Made by a program: the position numbers and the translations under genes. DNA of 38,751 nt from Actinomycetota bacterium (GTDB lineage Bacteria > Actinomycetota > Actinomycetes > Actinomycetales > Microbacteriaceae), in the NCBI GenBank assembly GCA_013297645.1, contig JAAFHU010000002.1, forward strand, positions 1-38,751. Direction: 5' to 3'. The first letter of the stretch is position 1; each line of letters begins with the position of its first letter. Shown here in pieces: positions 10,920-20,748 of this stretch. The notes beneath the pieces were generated by a model. That model saw only the letters and a program-made list of their open reading frames with translations. It was not told where the DNA came from and made no database searches.

Positions 10920-12563
10920 TCAGCTCACCAGCGTGCGCATCGCGGCGTCGAGCGCCGCGACCTGGGCCTCCGCGGCCGCGCGGCGCTCAGCGGCAGAGCC
11001 GCTGCGGCTCCAGGCGTCGATGTAGACCTTGAGCTTGGGCTCGGTGCCGCTGGGGCGCACGATGACGCGGGCGGTGGTGCCGATCCACAGGCGCAGGATG
11101 TTGGAGGCGGGAAAAGAGGCGAAGCCGTCGATAAAGTCGTCGATACTGGCCACCGCATCCTCGCCGAGCGACGACGGGGGGTCGGCGCGCAGGCGGTCCA
11201 TCGTGGCACCGATCGCGGCGAGGTCGGTGACGCGAATGGAGATCTGCGCGCTCGCGTAGGCACCGAATTTGTCGTCGAAGGCGGCCTGGTGCTCGGCGAA
11301 GCTCGTGCCGGCGGCCTTGAGCTCCGCGGCGAGGGAGAGGAAATCGACCGCCGCCGAGATGCCGTCCTTGTCGCGCACCTTGGTCGGGTCGACGAGGTAG
11401 CCGAGGGCCTCCTCGTAGCCGTAGGCGAGTCCGCCCACCCGCGAGATCCACTTGAAGCCGGTGAGGGTCTCGACGTAGTCGAGGTTGAACTTGCGGGCGA
11501 TCTCTTTCAGCGCCGGGCTCGAGACGAGGGATGCCGCCAGGGTTCGCCGGTTGGCGTGCCCGGTGTGGGTCTCGTCCTCGTGATCGAGGCGCAGGGCCGC
11601 GCGCCAGCCGAGCAGCGATCCGACCTCGTTGCCGCTCAGCCGGCGCCAGCCGCCGTCAACCGGCACCGCGATCGCGAGGCGGTCGGCGTCGGGGTCGTTG
11701 GCGACGACGAGTTCGGCGCCCACCTGCTTGGCGAGGGCGAGCGAGAGGTCGAGCGCGCCCTCCTCCTCGGGATTCGGGAAAGCGACGGTTGGAAAGGTCG
11801 GGTCGGGCTCGATCTGCTCGGCAACCAGGTCGGGGGAGCCGAGTCCGGCTGCGGCGAACACTGCCTTCGCGGTCTGCCACCCGACCCCGTGCATGGCCGT
11901 GTAGACGAAGCGCGGGGCGGGGTCGGTCGTCGTGCGCAGGGCCGCGGTCTGGCTCACGTAGGCACTGACCACCTCTTCGGCGGCGAGTGAATAGTCGGTG
12001 GACCGCAGCAGCTCGGAGACGGGGGCGGTTGCGAGAATCGCGGCCTCGATCTGCGCGTCGGCCGGGGAGACGATCTGCGATCCGCCGTCGAACCCGCCGA
12101 GGTAGACCTTGTAGCCGTTGTCGGCGGCGGGGTTGTGGCTCGCGGTGACCATGACACCCGCGCTCGCCGAGAGGTGGCGCACGGCGAAGGCGAGAACAGG
12201 AGTGGGCAGTGCGCGGTCGAAGAGGGTCGCGGCGACGCCGGCTCCCTGCATGATCTCTGCGGTGTCCTGCGCGAAGATCTTCGAGTTCTTGCGCCCGTCG
12301 TAGCCGATGACCACGCTCTGGCGCCCGCCCCGGGCGAGCAGCCAGGCGGCGAAGCCCGCCGCGGCCTGGGCGACGAGCACGCGGTTCATGCGGCCCGGCC
12401 CGGCGCCGAGCTCGCCGCGCAGGCCGGCCGTGCCGAAGGTGAGGCGACTGGCAAATCGGGCCTCGAGCGCCTTCTCGTCGTCGAGGAGGGCCGTCAGCTC
12501 GGCGCGGGTCTCGTCATCGGGGTCCTGGGCGATCCAGGCCTCGGCGGCTTCGCGGTAGCTCAC
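10920..12563 (-). CDS. Phospho-sugar mutase (phosphomannomutase/phosphoglucomutase/phosphopentomutase family)
   Basis: 547 aa; FGTAGLRGELGAGPGRMN, TASHNPAADNGYKVY, NDPDADRLAIAV, RPSGTEPKLKVY. Confidence 0.93.
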   Translation of the reverse strand: MSYREAAEAWIAQDPDDETRAELTALLDDEKALEARFASRLTFGTAGLRGELGAGPGRMNRVLVAQAAAGFAAWLLARGGRQSVVIGYDGRKNSKIFAQDTAEIMQGAGVAATLFDRALPTPVLAFAVRHLSASAGVMVTASHNPAADNGYKVYLGGFDGGSQIVSPADAQIEAAILATAPVSELLRSTDYSLAAEEVVSAYVSQTAALRTTTDPAPRFVYTAMHGVGWQTAKAVFAAAGLGSPDLVAEQIEPDPTFPTVAFPNPEEEGALDLSLALAKQVGAELVVANDPDADRLAIAVPVDGGWRRLSGNEVGSLLGWRAALRLDHEDETHTGHANRRTLAASLVSSPALKEIARKFNLDYVETLTGFKWISRVGGLAYGYEEALGYLVDPTKVRDKDGISAAVDFLSLAAELKAAGTSFAEHQAAFDDKFGAYASAQISIRVTDLAAIGATMDRLRADPPSSLGEDAVASIDDFIDGFASFPASNILRLWIGTTARVIVRPSGTEPKLKVYIDAWSRSGSAAERRAAAEAQVAALDAAMRTLVS

Positions 12564-13381
12564 AGCGCTGCGACGATCTTGGCGAGCAGCGGGCCGAGCA
12601 CGGCCTCCGCGTCGCGTCCGGCCTCGAGCACCTCGGCATGGCTGAGGGGATCCTTCGAGATGCCGGCGGCGAGGTTGGTGATGAGCGACATGCCGAGGAT
12701 CTCCATGCCGGCCTGGCGTGCGGCAATCGCCTCGAGCGCGGTCGACATGCCGACGATGTGCCCGCCGATGGCCTTCGCCATCTGCACCTCGGCCGGGGTC
12801 TCGTAGTGCGGTCCGCGGAACTGCGTGTAGACGCCCTCATCGAGCGACGGCTCGATCTCGCGGGCGATATCACGGAGGCGCTTCGCGTAGAGGTCGGTGA
12901 GGTCGATGAAGGTGGCGCCCTCGAGCGGGGAGTCGGCAGTGAGGTTGATGTGGTCGCTGATGAGCACGGGCGTGCCGGGCTTCCAGTGCTCCTTGATGCC
13001 GCCGGCGCCGTTGGTCAGCACCATCGTCGTGGCGCCGGTCGCGGCCGCCGTGCGCACCGAGTGCACCACCCGGCGCACGCCGTGGTTCTCGTAGTAGTGG
13101 GTGCGGGCGCCGATGACGAGCGCACGCTTGCCGTTCGGTAGCAGCACCGAGCGCAGGGTGCCGACGTGGCCGACGAGGGCGGGCTTCGAGAAGCCGGTGA
13201 TCTCATCCGCGGGAATGGTGTGCGTGGTCTCGCCGAGCAGGTCGGCGGCAGAGCCCCAGCCGCTGCCGAGGGTCAGCGCGATGTCGTGTGTGGCGACTCC
13301 CGTGGCCTCGGCGATCTCGCTCGCGGCCTGGGCCGCAATCGCGAAGGGGTCTGTCGTGGGGTCGTCGAGGGGATTGGCCAT
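12560..13381 (-). CDS. punA: Purine-nucleoside phosphorylase
   Basis: 273 aa; LTLGSGWGSAADLLG, RTHYYENH, LTNGAGGIKEHWKPG, FRGPHYETPAEVQM. Confidence 0.95.
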   Translation of the reverse strand: MANPLDDPTTDPFAIAAQAASEIAEATGVATHDIALTLGSGWGSAADLLGETTHTIPADEITGFSKPALVGHVGTLRSVLLPNGKRALVIGARTHYYENHGVRRVVHSVRTAAATGATTMVLTNGAGGIKEHWKPGTPVLISDHINLTADSPLEGATFIDLTDLYAKRLRDIAREIEPSLDEGVYTQFRGPHYETPAEVQMAKAIGGHIVGMSTALEAIAARQAGMEILGMSLITNLAAGISKDPLSHAEVLEAGRDAEAVLGPLLAKIVAAL

Positions 13382-13390
13382 CCACCCACT

Positions 13391-13591
13391 CTATTCGCCG
13401 CGCTCGACGACCTTATTGAGCGTTTCGAGAACCTGCTCCCAGTTCTGTGGAGAGTGCCGGGCCGGCTGCTCGCTGCCATTGTTGTCCTGCTCGAGGGTGA
13501 GCGCTGTCGCCGGGTCGATGACGGCGGCCGAGACGGCGTCGGAGGGGGTCTGGGTCTCGCTCGACGCGATGGCGAGGCGGATTCCAGACAT
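13391..13591 (-). CDS. Small hypothetical protein
   Basis: Open frame ending 9 bp before the punA start, same strand; MSGIRLAIASSETQTPSDAVSAAV...; the longer ATG at 13669 would overlap the lpdA start, so this start is a guess. Confidence 0.35.
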   Translation of the reverse strand: MSGIRLAIASSETQTPSDAVSAAVIDPATALTLEQDNNGSEQPARHSPQNWEQVLETLNKVVERGE

Positions 13592-13667
13592 GGCATCGGC
13601 CTCCACCACCAGGTCTGCGCCGCGCAATCGTTTTGGAAGCGGTTGCGCCACGCGCCACAATGGGGCC

Positions 13668-15104
13668 ATGGCCTATGAATTCGATCGCAAGCAGAGAATT
13701 GCCGTGCTCGGAGGAGGCCCGGGCGGCTACGAGGCCGCCCTCGCGGGCGCCCAGCTTGGCGCCGAGGTCACCCTTGTCGAGCGCGTCGGCGTCGGCGGCT
13801 CCGCCGTGCTCACCGATGTCGTGCCCTCGAAGACCCTCATCGCGACCGCCGAGGCGACCAACGCGATCGGCGAGGCAGCCGACCTCGGCGTGCAGTTCTT
13901 CACCCGATCGGACAGCGGCCGCCCGGTGCGCCCCGAGGTCACCGTCAACCTCGCCGCCGTCAACGCCCGCCTGCTGCGTCTCGCCCGCCAGCAGTCGGAG
14001 GACATGAAGTCGCAGCTCATCAAGGCCGGCGTGCGCATCGTCGCCGGCGAGGGCCGCCTCGACGGCCCCAACCGCATCGTCGTCTCCACCGGCAAGGCGG
14101 GCACCGACTTCGACGAGATCGACGCCGACACACTGGTCGTCTCCGTCGGAGCGTCGCCGCGCCTGCTGCCGTCGGCCATGCCCGACGGAAAGCGCATCTT
14201 CACCTGGACGCAGCTCTACACGATCGACGAGATCCCCTCCCACCTGATCGTCGTCGGCTCCGGTGTGACCGGCGCCGAGTTCGCCTCGGCCTACACCGCT
14301 CTCGGCTCGAAGGTGACGCTCATCTCGTCGCGCGACCAGGTGCTGCCCGGCGAGGACGCGGACGCCGCGGCCGTCATCGAAGACGTCTTCACCCGCAACG
14401 GCATGACCGTGCTCTCGAAGAGCCGCGCCGAGTCGGTCAAGGTCAACACAGACGGAACCGGCGTCATCGCCACGCTCTCCGACGGCCGCGTCGTCGAGGG
14501 CTCGCACTGCCTCATGGCCGTCGGCTCGGTTCCCAACACGGCGGGCATCGGCCTCACCGAGGCGGGGGTGCAGCTGACCGAGTCGGGCCACATCCGCGTC
14601 AACCGGGTGGCACGCACCTCCATGCCGTCGATCTACGCCGCGGGCGACTGCAGCGACTTCCTCCCGCTCGCCTCCGTCGCGTCGATGCAGGGCCGCACCG
14701 CGGTCTTCCACGCCATGGGCGACGCGGTCAACCCGACCGAGCTGCGCAACGTCACCTCGAATATCTTCACGCAGCCCGAGATCGCGACCGTCGGATGGAC
14801 GCAGAAGCAGATCGAGGACGGCATCGCCCAGGGCGACATCTACAAGCTGCCCCTTGCATCCAACCCGCGCGCGAAGATGATGGGCATCAAAGACGGCTTC
14901 GTCAAGCTCTTCGCCCGTACGGGCTCGGGCACCGTCATCGGCGGCGTGATCGTCGCCCCGCACGCCTCAGAACTCATCGCCACCATCGCCCTCGCCGTCG
15001 AGCACCGCCTCACGGTCGACCAGCTGGCGCGCGCCTTCAGCGTCTACCCCTCGCTCACCGGCAGCATCACGGATGCCGCCCGGGCGATGCACATCGTCAA
15101 CTGA
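13668..15104 (+). CDS. lpdA: NAD(P)H-quinone dehydrogenase / flavoprotein disulfide reductase family
   Basis: 478 aa; IAVLGGGPGGYEAALAGAQLG, VVGSGVTGAEFASAY, IYAAGDCSDFLPLASVA; lacks the CxxxxC redox pair of true dihydrolipoamide dehydrogenases. Confidence 0.92.
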   Translation: MAYEFDRKQRIAVLGGGPGGYEAALAGAQLGAEVTLVERVGVGGSAVLTDVVPSKTLIATAEATNAIGEAADLGVQFFTRSDSGRPVRPEVTVNLAAVNARLLRLARQQSEDMKSQLIKAGVRIVAGEGRLDGPNRIVVSTGKAGTDFDEIDADTLVVSVGASPRLLPSAMPDGKRIFTWTQLYTIDEIPSHLIVVGSGVTGAEFASAYTALGSKVTLISSRDQVLPGEDADAAAVIEDVFTRNGMTVLSKSRAESVKVNTDGTGVIATLSDGRVVEGSHCLMAVGSVPNTAGIGLTEAGVQLTESGHIRVNRVARTSMPSIYAAGDCSDFLPLASVASMQGRTAVFHAMGDAVNPTELRNVTSNIFTQPEIATVGWTQKQIEDGIAQGDIYKLPLASNPRAKMMGIKDGFVKLFARTGSGTVIGGVIVAPHASELIATIALAVEHRLTVDQLARAFSVYPSLTGSITDAARAMHIVN

Positions 15105-15122
15105 TCGGCACTGCGAGGCAGG

Positions 15123-16874
15123 TCAGTCGACGATATTGAGCAGCACAGTGCCCGAGGGCACCGTCGCGCCGACCTCGGCGCTGACGCCGGCGATCGTTCC
15201 GTCTTTGTGGGCGGCGATCGGCTGCTCCATCTTCATCGCCTCGAGCACGACCACGAGGTCGCCCTTGACGACCTTGTCGCCCTCGGCGACAGCGAGCTTG
15301 ACGATGGTCGCCTGCATCGGCGCCTTGACCGAGTCGCCCGTGGCGCCGCTGACGGTTCCGGCGCCGCGCCGCTTCGGGGCGGGGGCGTTCGAGACGCCGC
15401 CTGACGAGGGCATGAGCTTGGCCGGCAGCGAGACGGCGACCCGCTTGCCGTCGACCTCGACGACCACGCTGTGCCGCTGGGCCAGACCGGCGGGGTCGGC
15501 CAGCGACCCGCTCCACGGCTCGATGTCATTGTCGAAGTCCGTCTCGATCCAGCGCGTGTACACCGAGAACGGGCTGGACGTGAAGGCCGGGTCGCGAACG
15601 ATCTTGCGGTGGAACGGCAGCACGGTCGGCAGGCCCGCCACCTCGAACTCGTCGAGGGCGCGTCGCGACCGCTCGAGGGCGTCCTCACGGCTGGAGCCGG
15701 TGACGATGAGCTTGGCCAGCAGCGAGTCGAAGGCGCCGCTGATGACATCGCCCGTGGTGACGCCGGAGTCGACGCGCACCCCCGGGCCGCCGGGGAAGCG
15801 CAGCACGTTGACCGGGCCGGGCGCGGGCATGAAGTTGAGCCCCGGGTCCTCGCCGTTGATGCGGAACTCGAAGGAGTGGCCCTGCGGCGTGGGGTCGTCG
15901 TAGTCGAGCACGCCGCCCTCGGCGAGGCGGAACTGCTCGCGCACGAGGTCGATGCCGGTGACTTCTTCTGAGACCGGGTGCTCGACCTGCAGGCGGGTGT
16001 TCACCTCGAGGAACGAGATGGTTCCGTCTTTGGCGACAAGGAACTCGCAGGTGCCGGCGCCGAGGTAGCCCACCTCTTTGAGGATCGCCTTCGACGACGA
16101 GTAGAGCTGGGCATTCTGCTCGTCGGTGAGGAAGGGCGCGGGCGCCTCCTCGACGAGCTTCTGGTGGCGGCGCTGCAGCGAGCAGTCGCGGGTCGAGATA
16201 ACGACGACGTTGCCGTGCGCGTCGGCGAGGCACTGGGTCTCGACGTGGCGCGGCTCGTCGAGGTACTTCTCGACGAAGCACTCCCCGCGGCCGAAGGCGG
16301 CGATCGCCTCGCGGGTGGCCGACTCGAACAGCTCCGGGATCTCCTCGCGGGTGCGGGCGACCTTGAGGCCGCGGCCTCCGCCTCCGAAGGCGGCCTTGAT
16401 GGCCACCGGAAGCCCGTGGGTGTCAACGAAGTCGAGCACCTCATCCGCGCCGCTGACCGGGTTGAGGGTTCCGGGGGCGAGGGGCGCGCCGACCTTCTCG
16501 GCGATGTGGCGGGCGCTGACCTTGTCGCCGAGCTTCTCGATGGCGTCGGGCGAAGGGCCGATCCAGATGAGGCCGGCGTCGATGACGGCCTGGGCGAAGC
16601 TGGCGTTCTCTGCGAGGAAGCCGTAGCCGGGGTGCACGGCGTTGGCGCCGGAGCGGCGGGCCACCGAGAGGATCTTGTCGATGACGAGGTAGGTCTCCGC
16701 CGACGTGGACCCGTCGAGGGCGTAGGCCTCGTCCGCGAGCTTGACGTGGCGTGCGTCGCGGTCCTGATCGGCGTACACGGCAACCGAGGCGATCCCGCTG
16801 TCGCGGGCGGCACGTATGACACGCACCGCAATCTCTCCCCGGTTGGCAATCAGAACCTTCGTGATGCGAGCCAT
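15123..16874 (-). CDS. accA: Acetyl-/propionyl-CoA carboxylase alpha subunit (biotin carboxylase + BCCP)
   Basis: 583 aa; [48 protein letters not shown]-terminal [11 protein letters not shown] biotinylation motif. Confidence 0.95.
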   Translation of the reverse strand: MARITKVLIANRGEIAVRVIRAARDSGIASVAVYADQDRDARHVKLADEAYALDGSTSAETYLVIDKILSVARRSGANAVHPGYGFLAENASFAQAVIDAGLIWIGPSPDAIEKLGDKVSARHIAEKVGAPLAPGTLNPVSGADEVLDFVDTHGLPVAIKAAFGGGGRGLKVARTREEIPELFESATREAIAAFGRGECFVEKYLDEPRHVETQCLADAHGNVVVISTRDCSLQRRHQKLVEEAPAPFLTDEQNAQLYSSSKAILKEVGYLGAGTCEFLVAKDGTISFLEVNTRLQVEHPVSEEVTGIDLVREQFRLAEGGVLDYDDPTPQGHSFEFRINGEDPGLNFMPAPGPVNVLRFPGGPGVRVDSGVTTGDVISGAFDSLLAKLIVTGSSREDALERSRRALDEFEVAGLPTVLPFHRKIVRDPAFTSSPFSVYTRWIETDFDNDIEPWSGSLADPAGLAQRHSVVVEVDGKRVAVSLPAKLMPSSGGVSNAPAPKRRGAGTVSGATGDSVKAPMQATIVKLAVAEGDKVVKGDLVVVLEAMKMEQPIAAHKDGTIAGVSAEVGATVPSGTVLLNIVD

Positions 16875-16945
16875 AGTTACCTAGCCTAGGGGTCTTTCGG
16901 AGTGCTGAATTTGGAGCTTCGGCACCAAAAAGGCGCGGATGTGTT

Positions 16946-17554
16946 TCACCGGTTCCACAACGAGTGCCACGGCACGCCGAATCCGGCCAGCATCCCCCGC
17001 AGTGTGGCGACCGAGACCCCGACGACCGAGTGGGCGTCACCGCGGATCTCGGCGATGTACGCGGCGCCGAGGCTGTCGATGGTGAACGCGCCGGCGACCT
17101 CGAGCGGCTCGCCGGTCGCGATATAGGCGTCGATCTCTGCGTCGTCGAGTTCGGCGAAGCGCACGATCGTGCTGGTGACCGCGCCGATCTCGCCGTTGAC
17201 CGTGCCGCCGCGGTGGTCGATGAGCCAGTGGCCGGAGTGCAGCTCGCCCTCCCGGCCGCGCTGCAGCTCCCACCGCTCGCGGGCGACCGCGTGGGTGTGC
17301 GGCTTGCCGTAGACGGCGCCGTCGATCTCGAAGGCCGAGTCGCATCCGAGGATGAATCCGTCGATCTCGGGGCCGGCGACGGCCTCGGCCTTGAGACGTG
17401 CGAGCAGCTGCACCATGGATGTCGGGGTCAGCGGTCCCGCGGCGGCGACCGCCCCCTCCTCGTCGACGTTGCTCGGCAGCACGACGGGCTCGATACCGCT
17501 CGATCGCAGCGTCGCGAGCCGGGCCGGCGACGTGGAGGCGAGGTAGAGGCGCAC
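16946..17554 (-). CDS. maf: Maf family nucleotide pyrophosphatase
   Basis: About 202 aa from a GTG start: (V)RLYLASTSPARLATLRSSGIEP; LGCDSAFEIDGAVYGKP; EIRGDAHSVVGVSVATLR. Confidence 0.9.
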   Translation of the reverse strand: MRLYLASTSPARLATLRSSGIEPVVLPSNVDEEGAVAAAGPLTPTSMVQLLARLKAEAVAGPEIDGFILGCDSAFEIDGAVYGKPHTHAVARERWELQRGREGELHSGHWLIDHRGGTVNGEIGAVTSTIVRFAELDDAEIDAYIATGEPLEVAGAFTIDSLGAAYIAEIRGDAHSVVGVSVATLRGMLAGFGVPWHSLWNR

Positions 17555-17575
17555 GGCGGCTCCTATGCTCGAAGG

Positions 17576-18784
17576 ATGGGCGACATGCTGGGTACACAGG
17601 TCGAGCTCGACGTTACCAACATCGCGCACGGCGGCATCGCCGTTGCGCGATTGGATGGCCGCGTCGTGTTCGTCAGCGACGCGATCCCGGGGGAGCGCGT
17701 GCTCGCGCGCATCTCGAGCGATGCGAAGAAGTCGTTCTGGCGGGCCGAGACGGTCGCCGTGCTGACGCCCAGCCCGCACCGTCAGCCGCACATCTGGTCC
17801 GAGGCCGCGCTCGACCGCGACCCCGACGACCGGGCCGGGGGAGCCGAGTTCGGGCACATTGACCTCGCGCACCAGCGTGAACTCAAGCGCCAGGTGCTCG
17901 TCGACGGCCTGCAGCGCATGGCAGCTCTCGAATTTGAAGGAGTTGTCGAGGCAATCGACGACGAACCAACCGGAACCGGCTATCGCACGCGCATTCGCCT
18001 TCATATTGGTGAGGACGGGCGGCCGGGGCCCTTCGCCGCGCGGTCGCACCGGGTCGTGTCCGTCGAGGGGCTGCCGCTCGCGACGGCGGCGATCAACGAG
18101 ATCGCCCCGCTCGGCGACCGGTTCGAGCCGGGGTCGACGCTCGACCTGCTGAGCCCCTCCACCGGCGGCGCGCGGCTGTTCTACGGCAGCCAGAAGCCCA
18201 GCGCGATCACCGAGGTGGTGGGTGAGCGCGAGTTCCGCCTCAGCGACACCGGGTTCTGGCAGGTGCACCGCGGTGCCGCATCCACCCTGACGCGCGCCGT
18301 GCAGGAGGCCATCGACCCCGACCGCTTCGACCCGCGCGCCGCCAACCTCGACCTCTACGGCGGCGTCGGCCTGCTGGCAGCGGCGGTCGCCGACCGCTTC
18401 GGACCAACGACGAGGATCACCACGGTCGAATCCGACGAGACCGCGACCGAGTACGCCGGCGGCAACCTCGCCGAGTGGACCGGTGCGCAGGCCGTGACCG
18501 GCCGCGTGGAGCGATGGCTCGCCTCCTACGACGGCGGCGCCCGCGCCGGCGCGGCCACCGTCGTGCTCGACCCGCCGCGCGCGGGGGCGGGGGCTGCCGT
18601 GGTCGAGGCCCTGGTGGCGAGTGGGCCGCAGCAGGTCGTCTATGTGGCCTGCGATCCCATCGCCTTCGCACGGGATGCGCGGCTGCTGACCGAGCGCGGC
18701 TACTCGCTGAGCCGCCTGCGGGCCTTCGACCTCTTCCCGAACACCCACCATTTCGAGGCGGTCGGCACCTTCGTGCGCGACTAA
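17576..18784 (+). CDS. Class I SAM-dependent RNA methyltransferase with TRAM domain (TrmA/RumA/RlmCD family)
   Basis: 402 aa; N-terminal TRAM-like ELDVTNIAHGGIAVARLDGRVVFVSDAIPGERV; LYGGVGLLAAAVADRFG; VVLDPPRAGAG; VYVACDPIAFARD. Confidence 0.88.
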   Translation: MGDMLGTQVELDVTNIAHGGIAVARLDGRVVFVSDAIPGERVLARISSDAKKSFWRAETVAVLTPSPHRQPHIWSEAALDRDPDDRAGGAEFGHIDLAHQRELKRQVLVDGLQRMAALEFEGVVEAIDDEPTGTGYRTRIRLHIGEDGRPGPFAARSHRVVSVEGLPLATAAINEIAPLGDRFEPGSTLDLLSPSTGGARLFYGSQKPSAITEVVGEREFRLSDTGFWQVHRGAASTLTRAVQEAIDPDRFDPRAANLDLYGGVGLLAAAVADRFGPTTRITTVESDETATEYAGGNLAEWTGAQAVTGRVERWLASYDGGARAGAATVVLDPPRAGAGAAVVEALVASGPQQVVYVACDPIAFARDARLLTERGYSLSRLRAFDLFPNTHHFEAVGTFVRD

Positions 18785-18792
18785 CCCCACCA

Positions 18793-18816
18793 ACGGGGGC
18801 GCCGTCACGCCCCCGT
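18793..18816 (+). terminator. GC-rich stem-loop between the methyltransferase and the response regulator
   Basis: ACGGGGGCG-CCGTCA-CGCCCCCGT perfect 9-bp stem, no T-tract; could instead be an operator. Confidence 0.45.
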
Positions 18817-18833
18817 GTCGGTACCATGGCTTT

Positions 18834-19529
18834 ATGGCCATCGCCCTCTCGCATGGCGCCCGACCGGCTGGCGCGATACGCGTCGCTGTCGTCGACGACC
18901 ACGAATCGGTGCGATTGGGCCTCAAGTCGGCCTTCATCGACGAGGGTTATGACTTCGTTCTCGCCGCCGCGACCGTCGATGAGCTGGTGAGCGGCCTGGG
19001 CGGGCGGGAGTGCGACGTCGTCGTTCTCGACCTGTCTCTCGGCGACGGGTCGAGCGTCACCGAGAACGTCAAGCGGGTGCAGGCCACCGGCTCGGCCGTG
19101 CTGGTGCACAGCATCGCCGACCGTGTCGCCAGCGTGCGCGAGGCGCTCGCCGCCGGTGCGGCAGGAGTGATTCCGAAGTCGTCCGCGACGAAGACGGTGA
19201 TCGCCGCCGCGGCCTCGGTCGCCCGGGGCGAGGTTCTCAACAACCTCGAGTGGGCAACGGCAATCGACGCCGACCGTGAGTTCTCGAAAGCGCAGCTCGG
19301 TCGCCGCGAGCGCGAGATTCTGCACCTCTACGCCTCCGGACTGCCGCTCAAGCTCGCCGCGCAGCAGCTCGGCATCGGCTACTCGACCGCGCGGGAGTAC
19401 CTCGACCGCATCCGTGCCAAGTACATCGAGGTCGGCCGCCCGGCGCCGACCAAGGTCGACCTGCTCCGTCGCGCTGTCGAAGACGGGATCCTCCCCGGGC
19501 TCGACCCGGACACCCTCGATGGCCGCTGA
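18834..19529 (+). CDS. Response regulator, receiver + LuxR-type HTH
   Basis: 231 aa; VAVVDDHESVRLGL, VVLDLSL phospho-Asp, GVIPKS Lys, C-terminal GRREREILHLYASGLPLKLAAQQLGIGYSTAREYLDRIRAKY. Confidence 0.92.
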   Translation: MAIALSHGARPAGAIRVAVVDDHESVRLGLKSAFIDEGYDFVLAAATVDELVSGLGGRECDVVVLDLSLGDGSSVTENVKRVQATGSAVLVHSIADRVASVREALAAGAAGVIPKSSATKTVIAAAASVARGEVLNNLEWATAIDADREFSKAQLGRREREILHLYASGLPLKLAAQQLGIGYSTAREYLDRIRAKYIEVGRPAPTKVDLLRRAVEDGILPGLDPDTLDGR

Positions 19530-20748
19530 GGCGCCCACCGACCGTCTTCCCCCGCCACGGCCGTCGCGCGCGCCCCTGAGCCGCCGACAGGTGGAGTCGG
19601 TCGTGTCGCGCTCTGCAGCGGCCTTCAGCGTGCTGTTCTTCATCCAGACGCTGCCCCTCGCCATCGGGCAGGCCTCGCACGAGCACGAGCAGCGGCAGTG
19701 GACGCAGCTCGTCGGGCTGCTGCTGTTCCTGGCGCTGGGGGCGACGTGTGCATCCGCCCTGTTCCAGCGCTGGGTGCGGGCCTCGGCCGGGTCGTTCGCC
19801 GTGGTCTACCTCCTCGCTGTCGCCACCTGGCCGCTGGCCAACCGCTCTCCCCTCGACGCGGCCGACGGCACCCACTGGCTCTACTACCTGCTGACGGTGT
19901 CGACGACCCTCGCCGCCATTGCCCTGCCGGCGCGCCTAGCCGTGCTCTACCTCGTCGTTGCGCCGGCGGCCTATGCCCTATCGGGCTTCGTCACCAATGA
20001 CGGAGGAACGACCCGCGAGCAGGCGCTTCTCGAGGCGGGCTATTCGATCCTGCTCGGTGGCGCGATCCTCGTGATCATTGTGATGCTGCGCCAGGCGGCA
20101 TCCGGCGTCGACCGCGCGCAGTCGGCCGCCTTCGAGAGCTACGCCGAGGCCGTGCGCCAGCACGCGACCGAGGTGGAGCGCGTGCAGGTGGACTCGATCG
20201 TGCACGACAGCGTGCTGACGACCCTGCTGTCGGCGGCCCGCGCGACGACCCCGGAGGCCCAGGCCCTCGCCGCGCGCATGGCCGCCAATGCAATCGGATA
20301 CCTGCGCCAGGCCGCCCTCATCGGCCCGGTCGAGGGCGCGACCGTCTCTGTCGCAGCGGTCGCCCGGCACGTGATCGGCACCGCAGAGTCCGTGGGCGCG
20401 CACTTCGAGATCCGCCTCGGCGAGCTGCCCGACCGCGCCATGCCCCTCGCGGCCGCGGAGGCGGTGCAGTCGGCAGCGACCCAGGCGATGGTCAACAGCG
20501 CCCAGCACGCCGGTGACGCGCACCGGTGGCTCGACCTTCGCGGCTCCGAGCCGCTCGGCCTCGTGGTCGAGGTGGGTGATGACGGCAGCGGTTTCATGGC
20601 GCACGAGGTGCCGACCGAGAGGCTCGGACTGCGCGTCTCGATCCATGACCGCATTGCAAACGCCGGCGGCGAGGCCGAGATCGACACCCAGCCCGGCGAG
20701 GGCACGGTCGTCACGATCCGGTGGCCGGCGCGCGGCGGCGGCGCATGA
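19519..20748 (+). CDS. Sensor histidine kinase (HPK7/NarL-partner type)
   Basis: 409 aa; N-terminal TM segments; VDSIVHDSVLTTLLSAARA H-box, TQAMVNSAQHAG N-box, VEVGDDGSGF and LGLRVSIHDRIANAGGEAEIDTQPGEGTVVTI; overlaps the regulator 3' end. Confidence 0.87.
   Translation: MAAEAPTDRLPPPRPSRAPLSRRQVESVVSRSAAAFSVLFFIQTLPLAIGQASHEHEQRQWTQLVGLLLFLALGATCASALFQRWVRASAGSFAVVYLLAVATWPLANRSPLDAADGTHWLYYLLTVSTTLAAIALPARLAVLYLVVAPAAYALSGFVTNDGGTTREQALLEAGYSILLGGAILVIIVMLRQAASGVDRAQSAAFESYAEAVRQHATEVERVQVDSIVHDSVLTTLLSAARATTPEAQALAARMAANAIGYLRQAALIGPVEGATVSVAAVARHVIGTAESVGAHFEIRLGELPDRAMPLAAAEAVQSAATQAMVNSAQHAGDAHRWLDLRGSEPLGLVVEVGDDGSGFMAHEVPTERLGLRVSIHDRIANAGGEAEIDTQPGEGTVVTIRWPARGGGA

Noticed and set aside
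13413-14963. 516-aa minus-strand ORF opposite lpdA
   Set aside because: Low-complexity shadow frame; lpdA on the other strand is unambiguous.
16875-16945. CCTAG-C-CTAGG dyad between maf and accA as an operator
   Set aside because: Short (5-bp arms) in a within-operon spacer; not distinguishable from chance.
17555-17575. Bidirectional promoter between maf and the TRAM methyltransferase
   Set aside because: Only 21 bp separate the two start codons; no promoter elements could be assigned.
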